Source: CBDDFV01 sp965227335 (lineage in GTDB: Bacteria > Planctomycetota > Phycisphaerae > Phycisphaerales > SM1A02). From it: a stretch of 64,000 bases of DNA. The DNA lies in assembly GCA_965227335.1 (NCBI GenBank), contig CBDDFV010000008.1, forward strand, positions 62,001 to 126,000, read 5' to 3'. Of this stretch, positions 42,138 through 51,652 are shown in pieces; position 1 is the stretch's first letter, and each line of letters opens with the position of its first letter. The notes under the pieces were generated by a model. That model was not told the DNA's origin and searched no databases. It saw nothing but the letters and a program-made list of their open reading frames with translations. The translations under genes and the position numbers were made by a program.

Positions 42138-42572
42138 ATGCCGACGCCGATCCCCATCCCCCGACCCGTCACACGCGGCCAGCGTGTTCTGCTCCTCGCC
42201 GGTCTCGCGCTCACCGCGGTGAGCCTGCACGTGGTGCTGTGTGACTGGCACTGGCGGTATCGCGAGAGTCTGATGAACGGCGAGGGGCGGCGGATCGTCG
42301 CGATCGAGCGGTCATCCACCTACAACCATCCCGTCTTCGGCGGCGCGCGCCCGCACACGATGGGTCTGTACGCCGCGAACCAGCACCGCGCCGTCGCCAC
42401 GCTTGCGGGCGTGGTGCTGCCGGTGCTCATCGTGGGGTCCGGCGCGTACCTCATCCTCGGGTGGCGACACGACGACCGAGTGCGTCGCGGCCTGTGCGTG
42501 CACTGCGGCTACGACCGGCACGGCGCGTCCGGTCCGTGTCCGGAGTGCGGGACACCGACGCCGCGGCGCTGA
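42138..42572 (+). CDS. Two-pass membrane protein with C-terminal zinc ribbon
   Basis: The 144-residue protein has two hydrophobic segments (VLLLAGLALTAVSLHVVL, about 16-33, and VATLAGVVLPVLIVGSGAYLIL, about 85-106) and a C-terminal Cys4 ribbon (CVHCGYD...GPCPECG). This cytosolic GYD-type ribbon behind membrane segments is a recurrent planctomycete design. Its role is unknown; metal or nucleic-acid binding is possible. An 8-bp perfect hairpin (42661-42681) lies 89 bp downstream. Confidence 0.7.
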   Translation: MPTPIPIPRPVTRGQRVLLLAGLALTAVSLHVVLCDWHWRYRESLMNGEGRRIVAIERSSTYNHPVFGGARPHTMGLYAANQHRAVATLAGVVLPVLIVGSGAYLILGWRHDDRVRRGLCVHCGYDRHGASGPCPECGTPTPRR

Positions 42573-42660
42573 GCCTCGCGTCGCCGCGTCGGAACGGGGC
42601 GAGTTCCCCGTAGAGCGCACCGGGGGTTGGATCGAGAATCGGCATGGACGATCGGCGTGA

Positions 42661-42681
42661 ACGCGAGGCGTGACCTCGCGT
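42661..42681. terminator. Hairpin, possible terminator
   Basis: ACGCGAGG (42661-42668) and CCTCGCGT (42674-42681) form a perfect 8-bp stem with loop CGTGA. No T-run follows, so a Rho-dependent stop or a leader structure of the multicopper oxidase gene is equally possible. A smaller hairpin, GCGGAG/CTCCGC, lies at 42726-42742. Confidence 0.4.
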
Positions 42682-42802
42682 CCGCCATTCCCCAGCGCCC
42701 GCCGCCGGCTCCGGCCGACACCACCGCGGAGTTTCCCTCCGCTCGAGCCGGCGGCGCGGCCTTCTTCCATTCGATCCTGATCGAGATGATCCGGAGGCCT
42801 TT

Positions 42803-45520
42803 GTGAAGAGCATCTCCTCTCGTCGCCGTTGCGTCCTCCCCGTGGTTCCGGTGCTGATCGGGTTGAGCATCGCCGCCGCGAGCGCGGCGGACACGGTGGA
42901 GTTGCCGGCGGCGCTGGACAACACGCTGATCGAAACCGACGATCCGTTTCTCAGCAACGGGGCCGGCGAGCACTTTCACGTCGGGCGGACGCTGCAGCCG
43001 GCCGGGATCAGCATTCGGCGCGGCCTGATCCGGTTCGATCTCACATCGATCCCGCCCGGTTCGACGATCAACGCCGCGACGCTTCGTCTGCGGATGTCGC
43101 GCACCCAGACGGGGCCGGTGGATGTGTCGACCCATGTCGTGCTGCAGGCGTGGGGCGAAGGGGCGTCGGACGCGGATGGCAATGAAGGCGTGGGCGCGCT
43201 CGCGGCGGCGGGCGACGCCACGTGGGCGCACACGTTCTTCGACACATCGTTCTGGGGCGTTCTCGGCGGCGATTTCCTGACGAGTCCCAGCGCGACGACG
43301 TCGGTTGACGGCAACGGTTTCTACGACTGGACCGGAGCCGGACTCGCGGACGACGTGCAGGCGTGGGTCAACGATCCGGGTTCGAACTTCGGCTGGCTGA
43401 TCATGGGGGACGAGACGCAGGCGGGCACGGCGAAACGGTTCGACTCCCGCCAGAACAACAACGAGTCCCGCCGGCCGGTGCTCATCATTGATTTCACCCC
43501 GCCCGCCGACGTCGGCGCCTGCTGTGTGACGGACGCGTGTCTCCTGTCGAGCGAGGCGGACTGCCTGGCCGCCGCCGGGATCTACCTCGGCGACGGAACG
43601 ACCTGCGACGACAATCCGTGCGCGCTGCCGGAGGGCGCGTGCTGTTTCGCCGGCGGCGTCTGTCTCGATCTGACGGAAGCGGAATGCGTCAATCAGGGCG
43701 GGCTCTACCAGGGCGATGGAACGGCCTGTGCGGTCGAGGGCTGTCCGGAAGAGATCGGTGCGTGCTGTTTCGCGGTCGGCGCGTGTTTCGATGGGCTGAC
43801 CGAGATCGACTGCACCAGCGTCGGCGGGACGTGGCAGGGCGTCGGCTCCACGTGCGATGCCGCGGCGTGCCCGGTGACGATCACGCGGTACGTCGAGCCG
43901 CTGCCCCGTCCGGCGGTGGCGACGCCGGTAGTGGGCGTTCCGGGCGGCGAGGCGACGTACGATCTGCCGATCACGCGGTTCCAGCAGCAGGTGCATCCGG
44001 AGATTCCGCCGACGACGTTCTACGGTTACGGCGGGACGTTCCCCGGTCCGACGATCGAGGCGTCGACGGGGCTGCCGGTGACGGTCAACTGGCTGAACGA
44101 CCTGCGCGACGATCAGGGGAATCTCCTGACCGAGCATGATCTGCCGGTCGACGAATGTCTGCACGGTCCGAACATGGCGGGTCCGACGGCGCGGACGGTG
44201 ACGCACCTGCACGGCGGCCACGTCCCGATGGAAGTGGACGGGTACCCGGAGTTCACGGCGTTGCCGGGCGAGGGAGACACGTACGTGTATCCGAACATTC
44301 AGGACGCGGCGACGATCTGGTACCACGACCATGCGCTCGGCATCACGCGGCTGAACGTCATGATGGGTCTCGCCGGGTTCTATCTGATCCGCGACGACGT
44401 GGAGAACACGCTCAACCTGCCGACCGGCGACTTCGAGATTCCCGTCGTGATCCAGGATCGGTCGTTCCATGTCGACGGCTCGCTGTCATATCCCGAGTTC
44501 TGGGAGGAGCACTTCTTCGGCCAGATCCCGGTGGTGAACGGGAAGGCCTGGCCGTTCCTCGAGGTGAAGCGCGGCAAGTACCGGATCCGCCTGCTCAACG
44601 GCTCCAACTCACGCACCTACCGGCTGTCCCTGTCCGACGGCGCGACGTTCTTCCAGATCGGTTCGGACGGCGGCCTGCTGGCCGCCCCGGTTCCGCTGAC
44701 CGTGCTGACTCTGTCGCCGGGCGAGCGGGCGGATCTGGTGTTCGACTTCGAGGGTTACCAGAACGGCAGCGAGATCCTGCTGCTCAACGATGCACCGGCG
44801 CCCTTCCCGAACGGGCCGGCGGACAGCGCGATTCCGGAGATCATGCAGTTCATGGTGACGGGCGGTCCGGCCTTCAACGACCCGCTGCCCGACACGCTCC
44901 GCGAGGTGACGCCGATCCCGGAAGGCGACGCGGTCGCGGATCGCGCCTTCGAGCTCCGCAAGGAGAGCGTGGACTGCACGGGAAGCTGGTGGCTGATCAA
45001 CGGGCTCGAATGGGACGACATCACCGAACGGCCGGTGCTCGGCACGACCGAGATCTGGAGTTTCGTGAACCGGTCCGGCATCTCGCATCCGATGCACGTG
45101 CACCTCGTGTTCTTCCAGGTGCTCGATCGACAGGCGTTCGAAATTCAGGACGGCGAAGTCGTGCCGGTGGGCGACCCCACGCCGCCGGATCCGAACGAGG
45201 CGGGCTGGAAGGACACGGTGCGGGTCGATCCGGGTGAGATCGTGCGGGTGATCGCCCGGTTCGAGGACTTCACCGGCAAGTTCGCGTACCACTGTCACAT
45301 CCTCGAGCACGAAGACCACGAGATGATGCGCCAGTTCGAGGTCATCCGGCCGTGTCCGGCCGACTTCGATCAGGACGGTCTGGTCGGGGCGTCGGATCTC
45401 GCGGCGCTGCTCGCGGCATGGGGTCCGAATCCGGGCGATCCGGCCGACCTCGACGGCGACGACGTGGTGGGACCCGCCGATCTGGCGGCGCTCCTGGCCG
45501 CGTGGGGTCCGTGCGACTGA
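42803..45520 (+). CDS. Mosaic multicopper oxidase (CotA/bilirubin-oxidase type) with DNRLRE-like, Cys-rich and dockerin-like parts
   Basis: The GTG at 42803 follows CCGGAGG and starts a signal peptide. Residues about 30-235 resemble the secreted DNRLRE domain (FHVGRTLQ, IRRGLIRFDLTSIPPG). Residues 238-356 hold three Cys-rich repeats beginning GACC, each with six Cys. The oxidase follows, with all copper motifs: HLHGGH (His468, 470, 473), WYHDH (His508, 510), HPMHVH (His762, 765, 767) and HCHILEHEDHEMM (His830, Cys831, His832, His836; axial Met841). It should therefore oxidise phenols, bilirubin or metal ions and reduce oxygen to water. Two dockerin-like units end the protein. The order of parts is unusual for this family. 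Confidence 0.92.
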   Translation: MKSISSRRRCVLPVVPVLIGLSIAAASAADTVELPAALDNTLIETDDPFLSNGAGEHFHVGRTLQPAGISIRRGLIRFDLTSIPPGSTINAATLRLRMSRTQTGPVDVSTHVVLQAWGEGASDADGNEGVGALAAAGDATWAHTFFDTSFWGVLGGDFLTSPSATTSVDGNGFYDWTGAGLADDVQAWVNDPGSNFGWLIMGDETQAGTAKRFDSRQNNNESRRPVLIIDFTPPADVGACCVTDACLLSSEADCLAAAGIYLGDGTTCDDNPCALPEGACCFAGGVCLDLTEAECVNQGGLYQGDGTACAVEGCPEEIGACCFAVGACFDGLTEIDCTSVGGTWQGVGSTCDAAACPVTITRYVEPLPRPAVATPVVGVPGGEATYDLPITRFQQQVHPEIPPTTFYGYGGTFPGPTIEASTGLPVTVNWLNDLRDDQGNLLTEHDLPVDECLHGPNMAGPTARTVTHLHGGHVPMEVDGYPEFTALPGEGDTYVYPNIQDAATIWYHDHALGITRLNVMMGLAGFYLIRDDVENTLNLPTGDFEIPVVIQDRSFHVDGSLSYPEFWEEHFFGQIPVVNGKAWPFLEVKRGKYRIRLLNGSNSRTYRLSLSDGATFFQIGSDGGLLAAPVPLTVLTLSPGERADLVFDFEGYQNGSEILLLNDAPAPFPNGPADSAIPEIMQFMVTGGPAFNDPLPDTLREVTPIPEGDAVADRAFELRKESVDCTGSWWLINGLEWDDITERPVLGTTEIWSFVNRSGISHPMHVHLVFFQVLDRQAFEIQDGEVVPVGDPTPPDPNEAGWKDTVRVDPGEIVRVIARFEDFTGKFAYHCHILEHEDHEMMRQFEVIRPCPADFDQDGLVGASDLAALLAAWGPNPGDPADLDGDDVVGPADLAALLAAWGPCD

Positions 45521-45618
45521 CGGATCGTCCGGCGTCTCGCCTCGTCGCGCGATCCGCTTCCCCGTGTTTCGATGCGGGGGTCTTCGTGCGCACCGGATGG
45601 GGCGTCGTGCACGCTCCG

Positions 45619-45647
45619 TTGCGGTTTTGTGCATATTCCGGTACGAT
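45619..45647 (+). promoter_or_regulatory. Sigma70-like promoter of the ATP-grasp/transglutaminase block
   Basis: TTGCGG (45619-45624) and TACGAT (45642-45647) are separated by exactly 17 nt, with an AT-rich spacer that stands out from the GC-rich surroundings. It lies 31 nt before GTG 45679 and after the stop of the oxidase gene, so the five-gene block can be transcribed on its own. Confidence 0.55.
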
Positions 45648-45678
45648 TCGGGGCAGATCGAAGCGGTTTCAGGACAAT

Positions 45679-47196
45679 GTGTACGCGCCGGGCGTCCCCG
45701 GCGGGGAGGTTATTCTGAGCACGCTCACATTTTCCAGCTACGACACCGAGGGGTTCTACGACGAGTTGTTCGATGCGGAGGGGGAGACGCGTCCGGAGGC
45801 GGCGGCGCTGGTGGAGCGGATCGAATCGCTCCCGGCGGGCGAATTGCTGACGCGTCAGGCCGCAATCGAGCGCGCGTTGTTCCAGATCGGCATCACGTTC
45901 ACCGTCTACAGCGACGAGCAGGGGACGGAGCGGATCTTCCCGTTCGACGTCGTGCCGCGGATCATCGCGGAGACGGAGTGGCGGCGGGTGGAGCGTGGTC
46001 TGCAGCAGCGCCTGCGGGCGCTCAACCTGATGATCGACGACATCTACCACGATCAGAACATCCTGAACGACGGCGTCATCCCGCGCGAGATCCTGGAGAT
46101 GGCGGAGTCGTACCGGCCCGAGTGCAGGGGCCTGAATCCGCCGCACGGCATCTGGTGCCATATCACCGGTACGGACCTCATCCGGGGCGACGACGGCCAG
46201 ATGTACGTGCTCGAGGACAACCTCCGCACGCCGTCGGGGGTCTCGTACGTTCTGCAGAACCGGATGCTGATGAAGCGGTCGTTTCCGCAGGTCTTCGCGA
46301 GCGGGGACATCCTGCCGGTGATCGATTATCCCGCGCGGCTGTACCGCACGCTGGCTCATCTCGCGCCGGAGCACGTGGCGAATCCGCGGGTCGTGGTGCT
46401 GACGCCGGGCGTCTTCAACTCGGCGTACTACGAGCATTCATTCCTCGCCCAGCAGATGGGCGTCCCGCTCGTCGAGGGGCGCGACCTCGTCGCCCAGGAC
46501 GGATTCGTCTACATGCGGACGACGGAGGGCCTCGAGAAGGTCGACGTGATCTACCGGCGGATTGATGACGACTTCCTTGATCCCGAGACGTTCCGGCCGG
46601 ACTCGATGCTCGGGGTGCCCGGACTGATGAACGCGTACCGCGAGGGCAACGTCGCGATGGCGAACGCGCCGGGCGGCGGGGTGGCGGACGACAAGGTGAT
46701 GTACGCCTTCGTGCCGGACGCGATTCGGTATTACCTCAACGAGGAGCCGATCCTCCCGAACGTGCCGACGTATCTCTGCGTCAACCCGGACGATCGTGCG
46801 TACGTGCTGGCGAATCTCGACAAGCTCGTCGTCAAGGCGGCGAACGAGTCGGGCGGCTACGGCATGCTGATGGGTCCGAGTTCGACGGCGGCGGAGCGCG
46901 AGGCGTTCGCGGCGAAGATCGAGGCGAAGCCCCGCAATTACATCGCCCAGCCCGTGGTGTCGCTCTCGCGAGCGCCCACGATCATCGACGCCGGCTCGTC
47001 GGAAGCGCGGTTCGAGGGGCGCCATGTCGACCTGCGTCCGTACATCCTGTACGGCGAGGACATCTGGGTGATGCCCGGCGGACTGACCCGGGTCGCCCTC
47101 AAGAAGGGGTCGCTCGTCGTGAACTCGTCGCAGGGCGGCGGCAGCAAGGACACCTGGGTGGTGGCCGTGAACGGCGAAACGGGAGGCGATCACTGA
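45679..47196 (+). CDS. Circularly permuted type 2 ATP-grasp protein (copy 1)
   Basis: ATP-grasp enzymes join a carboxylate to an amine with ATP; this permuted group (COG2308) is predicted to make peptide-like bonds. The start is GTG 45679 (AGGA upstream) or, oddly, CTG 45715, which has the stronger GGGGAGG site; homology begins only at SSYDTEGFYDELFD. Landmarks are GITFTVYSDEQGTERIFPFD, IPREILEMAE, the acidic metal-site segment LEDNLRTPSGVSYVLQNR, and the nucleotide loop VVKAANESGGYGMLMGP. The active-site features look intact. Its stop overlaps the next start (TGATG), so the alpha-E protein is translationally coupled. Confidence 0.9.
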   Translation: MYAPGVPGGEVILSTLTFSSYDTEGFYDELFDAEGETRPEAAALVERIESLPAGELLTRQAAIERALFQIGITFTVYSDEQGTERIFPFDVVPRIIAETEWRRVERGLQQRLRALNLMIDDIYHDQNILNDGVIPREILEMAESYRPECRGLNPPHGIWCHITGTDLIRGDDGQMYVLEDNLRTPSGVSYVLQNRMLMKRSFPQVFASGDILPVIDYPARLYRTLAHLAPEHVANPRVVVLTPGVFNSAYYEHSFLAQQMGVPLVEGRDLVAQDGFVYMRTTEGLEKVDVIYRRIDDDFLDPETFRPDSMLGVPGLMNAYREGNVAMANAPGGGVADDKVMYAFVPDAIRYYLNEEPILPNVPTYLCVNPDDRAYVLANLDKLVVKAANESGGYGMLMGPSSTAAEREAFAAKIEAKPRNYIAQPVVSLSRAPTIIDAGSSEARFEGRHVDLRPYILYGEDIWVMPGGLTRVALKKGSLVVNSSQGGGSKDTWVVAVNGETGGDH

Positions 47197-48215
47197 TGCT
47201 GAGCCGCGTTGCTGAAGCCATCTACTGGATGGCCCGGAATGTCGAGCGGGTCGACAACATCGCCCGCTTCATCGAGGTCACGCAGGACTTCGTGCTCGAC
47301 ATGCCGGGCGTGTCGGATCGGCAGTGGCTGCCGCTCGTCTACGTCACCGGCGAAGAGGCGTTCTTCCTCGAGCACTTCTCCGAGGCGAACGCCCGCACCG
47401 TCACCGAGTTTCTCGTGCTCTGCGAGGACTACCACAGCTCGATGACGCGGCTGATCACGATCGCCCGCGAGAACGGACGCTCCGTCCGCGAGACGATCGC
47501 GTCGGAAATGTGGGAGGAGCTCAACAACTTCTACCAGTGGTTCCGGGTCGAGACCGCGGCCGGCCAGCCGTGGCGGGCCCCGAGCGAGTTCTTCCGCGCG
47601 GTCATGCAGCACGCGGTCCTCTTCCACGGCGTCACCGACGCCACGATGACCCGCGACGACGGGTGGCACTTCGTCAACCTCGGCCGCCAGCTCGAGCGGG
47701 CGGACCAGATCTCGCGGCTGCTCGACGTCAAGTACTTCACGCTGCTGCCCAACGCCGGCGACGTGAACACCCCCGTCGACCAGTTGCAGTGGGGGAGCCT
47801 GCTGCGGTCGGTCTCCGGCTTCGAGATGTACCGCAAGCTCCACCACGAGATCACGGTGCCCCACGTCATCGAGTTCATGGTTCTCAACCGCCGGTTCCCC
47901 CGGGCGGTGCACCACTGTCTTTCCGAGGCCAACCGCTCGCTGCATGCGATCACGGGCTGTCCGATCGGCGAGTTCTGCAATCCGGCGGAACAGACGCTCG
48001 GCCGGCTCTGCGCGGATCTTGCGTACACCGACGCGAGCACGATCATCAACCGCGGTCTGCACGAATTCGTCGATGATCTGCAGATGAGTCTCAATGCGGT
48101 CGGCGACGCGATCTTCGAGGCGTTCTTCGCGATCAAACCCACGCCCGACGCGCGGACCGCCGATGCAACGGACGACGCCGCCGCTCCGGCCCCGCAACTG
48201 CAGACGCAGAACTGA
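47196..48215 (+). CDS. Alpha-E domain protein (copy 1)
   Basis: The ATG at 47196 shares one base with the preceding stop. The 339-residue, all-helical protein begins MLSRVAEAIYWMARNVERVDN, which is the signature of the alpha-E family (COG2307, DUF403), and continues with FLVLCEDYHSSM, HGVTDATMTRDDGWHFVNLG and GRQLERADQISRLLDVKYF. The family is always linked with permuted ATP-grasp proteins and is thought to assist them; no biochemical function is known to me. A low-complexity tail (Ala/Pro/Gln) ends the protein. The transglutaminase-DUF2126 gene follows after 50 bp. Confidence 0.92.
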   Translation: MLSRVAEAIYWMARNVERVDNIARFIEVTQDFVLDMPGVSDRQWLPLVYVTGEEAFFLEHFSEANARTVTEFLVLCEDYHSSMTRLITIARENGRSVRETIASEMWEELNNFYQWFRVETAAGQPWRAPSEFFRAVMQHAVLFHGVTDATMTRDDGWHFVNLGRQLERADQISRLLDVKYFTLLPNAGDVNTPVDQLQWGSLLRSVSGFEMYRKLHHEITVPHVIEFMVLNRRFPRAVHHCLSEANRSLHAITGCPIGEFCNPAEQTLGRLCADLAYTDASTIINRGLHEFVDDLQMSLNAVGDAIFEAFFAIKPTPDARTADATDDAAAPAPQLQTQN

Positions 48216-48265
48216 ACGAGTCTTTCCGCCGCCCCCTGCGGACCAACCCGCGCTGAGGAGTCTCC

Positions 48266-51200
48266 ATGGCGATCCAGGTCGCACTGAACCATCGCACCGC
48301 CTACGACTACGACCGCCCGGTCACGCTCGGGCCGCAACTGGTTCGTCTGCGCCCCGCTCCTCACGCCCGGACGCCCGTCCTGTCGTACAGCCTCCGCGTC
48401 ACGCCGGAAGATCACTTCATCAACTGGCAACAGGACCCGTTCGGCAACTTCATGGCCCGCCTGGTCTTTCCGGAGAAGACGCGGCGTTTCAGCGTCGAGG
48501 TCGATCTCATCGCCGACCTCACCGCCATCAACCCCTTCGACTTCTTCGTTGAACCAGAAGCGGAGGCGTTCCCGTTCGACTATGCGCCGTGGCTGCGCAA
48601 GGAACTCGGGCCGTACCTCGAAACAGACCTCGGCGACGATCCCACGCCGCGCCTGGATCGATTCGTCGCCGCCATGCCGAAGTCCGCCGGGCGAACGGTC
48701 GACTGGCTGATCGACCTCAACCAGCGCGCTTCGGAGGAGATCGACTACCTCATCCGCATGGAACCGGGCGTGCAGACGCCGGAACAGACGCTCGAGCGCG
48801 GGCGCGGCTCGTGCCGGGACTCTGCGTGGCTGCTCGTGCATGCGTTGCGTCGGGCGGGGCTCGCCGCGCGGTTCGTCTCCGGGTACCTGATCCAGCTCAA
48901 GCCGGACGTCGCGCCGCTGGAGGGGCCGGCGGGCGCGCCGAAGGACTTCACGGATCTGCATGCGTGGTGCGAGGTCTTTCTGCCCGGGGCCGGGTGGATC
49001 GGCCTCGATCCCACGTCCGGGCTGCTCGCCGGCGAAGGCCACATTCCGCTCGCCGCCACGCCCGCCCCGGCCGGGGCCGCCCCGATCACCGGCGGCGTCG
49101 ACAAGGCGGAGGTCGAGTTCTCGTTCGAGATGGCGGTCGACCGCATCGTCGAGACGCCCCGCGTCACGAAGCCCTACACCGACGAGCAGTGGGGGCGAAT
49201 CGTCGCCCGCGGACGGGAGATCGATGCGCGGCTGGACGCCGACGACGTCCGGCTCACGATGGGCGGGGAGCCGACGTTCGTGTCGATCGACGACATGGAG
49301 GGGGAGGAATGGACCTACGGCGCCGTCGGCGCGACCAAGCGCCGGATGTCGGATGAACTCGTCCGCCGACTCCGCGACCGATTCGCGCCCGGCGGCCTGC
49401 TGCACTTCGGACAGGGCAAGTGGTACCCCGGCGAACCGCTGCCGCGCTGGGCCTTCGCCTGCTACTGGCGACGCGACGGCAAGCCGGTCTGGAATGATCC
49501 CGCCCTCGTCGCGGACAACGACGCGGACGGTCCGCACGCGCCCGGAGATGCGGCGCCGTTCATCACCCGACTCGCCGAACGGCTGGGCGTCGACGAGGCG
49601 TTCGTCGTTCCCGCCTACGAAGACGCCATGCACGCGGCGTGGAAGGAAAACCGCCTGCCGCCGAACGTGAAGGCGGGCTCGAGCCAGGCGTCGACGGAAG
49701 ATGACCGACGACGGCTGGCGGAGATCTTCGAGCGCGGCCTCGATACGCCGACCGGCTGGGTCCTGCCGCTTGGCGCGCCGAAAGACGAGCTCGATGGACC
49801 GTGGATCACGGGACCGTGGCCCGTCCGCAGCGAACACATGTTCCTGCTGCCCGGCGACTCGCCGATGGGACTGCGGCTGCCGCTCGAGTCGCTCACCGAG
49901 ATTCCCGAGGGACAACGCCCCGTCGCCGCGCCGATGGATCCGATGGCCGCCCGCGATCCGCTGCCGGCGCCGCTGATCGAGCGTCATGGCGCGGCGGCGC
50001 GCCGTCCGGCCGCGGTCGCCGCGGCGAGCGGCGGATCCGCCCCCGTCGCCACGACGCTCGAACCGCCCGCCGCGTGGACCGGACCGCCGCCGGCCGAGAC
50101 CTCTGACGTCGTGCGCACCGCGCTCTGCGTCGAAGTCCGCGACGGACGCCTGCATGTGTTCATGCCGCCGGTCGACCGCCTCGAACATTTTCTCGACCTT
50201 GTCGGTCTCATCGAACTGACCGCCGCGGAGCTCGAAACGCCCGTGCTCATCGAGGGGTATCCGCCCCCGTATGATCCCCGGCTCCGAGAACTGAAGGTCA
50301 CGCCCGACCCCGGCGTGATCGAGGTGAACGTCCATCCGTCGGAATCATGGGACGATCTCGTCCAGACGACCGAGACGCTCTACGAGGAGGCGCGGCGGAC
50401 GCGTCTCGCGGCGGAGAAGTTCGACCTTGACGGCAAGCACACCGGGACGGGCGGCGGCGCCCACGTCGTCCTCGGCGCCGCGACGCCGGTCGAATCGCCC
50501 TTCCTTCGTCGGCCCGAGTTGATGGCGCGGATGCTGACGTACTGGATCAACCATCCGTCGCTGAGCTACCTGTTCAGCAGTCGGTTCATCGGCCCGACCA
50601 GCCAGGCCCCGCGCGTCGACGAGGGACGACCGGATGCGCTGAGCGAGCTCGAACTCGCGTTGCGGACGCTCGAGCAGCACGACGACGCTCCGCCGCCGTG
50701 GCTGGTCGACCGCGTCTTCCGCCACCTGCTGACCGACCTCACCGGCAACACGCACCGGGCGGAGATCTGCATCGACAAGCTGTACTCGCCGGACTCGGCG
50801 ACGGGCCGGCTGGGGCTGGTGGAGCTGCGCGGCTTCGAGATGCCGCCGCACGCTCGCATGAGCCTGACCCAGCAACTGCTCGTCCGCGCGTTGATCGCGC
50901 ACTTCTGGCGGGGCGGGGGTCACCCGACCCGCATGGTGAACTGGGGCGTCGCACTGCACGATCGGTTCATGCTGCCGCACTTCCTCTGGGAGGATCTGCT
51001 CGACGTCCTCGATGATCTGCGACGCGACGATCTCGAGCTTGATCCCGCGTGGTTCGCGCCGCACTTCGAGTTCCGTTTTCCGCGGATCGGCGGGTTCACG
51101 CAGCGTTCGATCGACGTGGAGCTGCGACACGCGGTGGAGCCGTGGTATGTCCTCGGCGAGGAGCCGGCGGGCGGCGGGACGTCGCGGTCGGTGGACTCAT

Positions 51201-51628
51201 CGGTCGAGCGTCTCCAGGTGCGGGTGGACGGGCTGAACGCGGACCGGTACGCGCTCGCGTGCAACGGCCGGCGGGCGCCGTTGCATCCGACCGGGGTGGA
51301 CGGCCAGTACGTGGCGGGCGTGCGGTACCGGGCGTGGGCCCCGCCCCGCTGTCTGCATCCGACGATTCCGGTGCACACGCCGTTGACGTTCGACCTGGTC
51401 GATCTCTGGCAGGCGCGTTCGATCGGGGCGTGCCAGTATCACGTCTCGAACCCGACGGGGTCGAACGCGGACCGCTTTCCGGTGAACGCGCTGGAGGCGG
51501 AGTCGCGTCGGGCGGCGCGGTTCTTTGTCGGCGGTCACACGCCGGGCCGTCTGCATCCCACGCGTGAAGCGCTGAATCCTCGATTTCCGATGACGCTGGA
51601 TCTGCGTCGGCCGGCGACGCCCGGATAA
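48266..51628 (+). CDS. Transglutaminase-like protein with DUF2126 region
   Basis: This 1120-residue protein starts with the beta-sandwich and transglutaminase core typical of the family (ALNHRTAYDYDRPV). The catalytic triad is Cys183 (RGSCRDSAW), His232 (DLHAWCEV) and Asp248 (GLDPTSG). The long rest is the DUF2126 region (COG4196), with RLTMGGEPTFVSIDD, ARYWRRD-like ACYWRRDGKPVW, VNVHPSESWDDLV, HVVLGAATPVESPFLRRPEL and VELRGFEMPPHARMSL. DUF2126 itself resembles an amide-forming enzyme fold in published comparative work, so one chain may combine forming and cleaving activities; that is inference. It lies between the two ATP-grasp genes. Confidence 0.93.
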   Translation: MAIQVALNHRTAYDYDRPVTLGPQLVRLRPAPHARTPVLSYSLRVTPEDHFINWQQDPFGNFMARLVFPEKTRRFSVEVDLIADLTAINPFDFFVEPEAEAFPFDYAPWLRKELGPYLETDLGDDPTPRLDRFVAAMPKSAGRTVDWLIDLNQRASEEIDYLIRMEPGVQTPEQTLERGRGSCRDSAWLLVHALRRAGLAARFVSGYLIQLKPDVAPLEGPAGAPKDFTDLHAWCEVFLPGAGWIGLDPTSGLLAGEGHIPLAATPAPAGAAPITGGVDKAEVEFSFEMAVDRIVETPRVTKPYTDEQWGRIVARGREIDARLDADDVRLTMGGEPTFVSIDDMEGEEWTYGAVGATKRRMSDELVRRLRDRFAPGGLLHFGQGKWYPGEPLPRWAFACYWRRDGKPVWNDPALVADNDADGPHAPGDAAPFITRLAERLGVDEAFVVPAYEDAMHAAWKENRLPPNVKAGSSQASTEDDRRRLAEIFERGLDTPTGWVLPLGAPKDELDGPWITGPWPVRSEHMFLLPGDSPMGLRLPLESLTEIPEGQRPVAAPMDPMAARDPLPAPLIERHGAAARRPAAVAAASGGSAPVATTLEPPAAWTGPPPAETSDVVRTALCVEVRDGRLHVFMPPVDRLEHFLDLVGLIELTAAELETPVLIEGYPPPYDPRLRELKVTPDPGVIEVNVHPSESWDDLVQTTETLYEEARRTRLAAEKFDLDGKHTGTGGGAHVVLGAATPVESPFLRRPELMARMLTYWINHPSLSYLFSSRFIGPTSQAPRVDEGRPDALSELELALRTLEQHDDAPPPWLVDRVFRHLLTDLTGNTHRAEICIDKLYSPDSATGRLGLVELRGFEMPPHARMSLTQQLLVRALIAHFWRGGGHPTRMVNWGVALHDRFMLPHFLWEDLLDVLDDLRRDDLELDPAWFAPHFEFRFPRIGGFTQRSIDVELRHAVEPWYVLGEEPAGGGTSRSVDSSVERLQVRVDGLNADRYALACNGRRAPLHPTGVDGQYVAGVRYRAWAPPRCLHPTIPVHTPLTFDLVDLWQARSIGACQYHVSNPTGSNADRFPVNALEAESRRAARFFVGGHTPGRLHPTREALNPRFPMTLDLRRPATPG

Positions 51629-51652
51629 CATGGCGGTGCGAGACACTCATCC

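Noticed and set aside
42509..44470. A 653-codon minus-strand frame opposite the multicopper oxidase gene
   Set aside because: The oxidase on the plus strand has all copper motifs in place; the opposite frame has no motif.
47531..50335. A 934-codon minus-strand frame opposite the alpha-E and transglutaminase genes
   Set aside because: It is antisense to genes with intact catalytic residues and lacks any domain signature.
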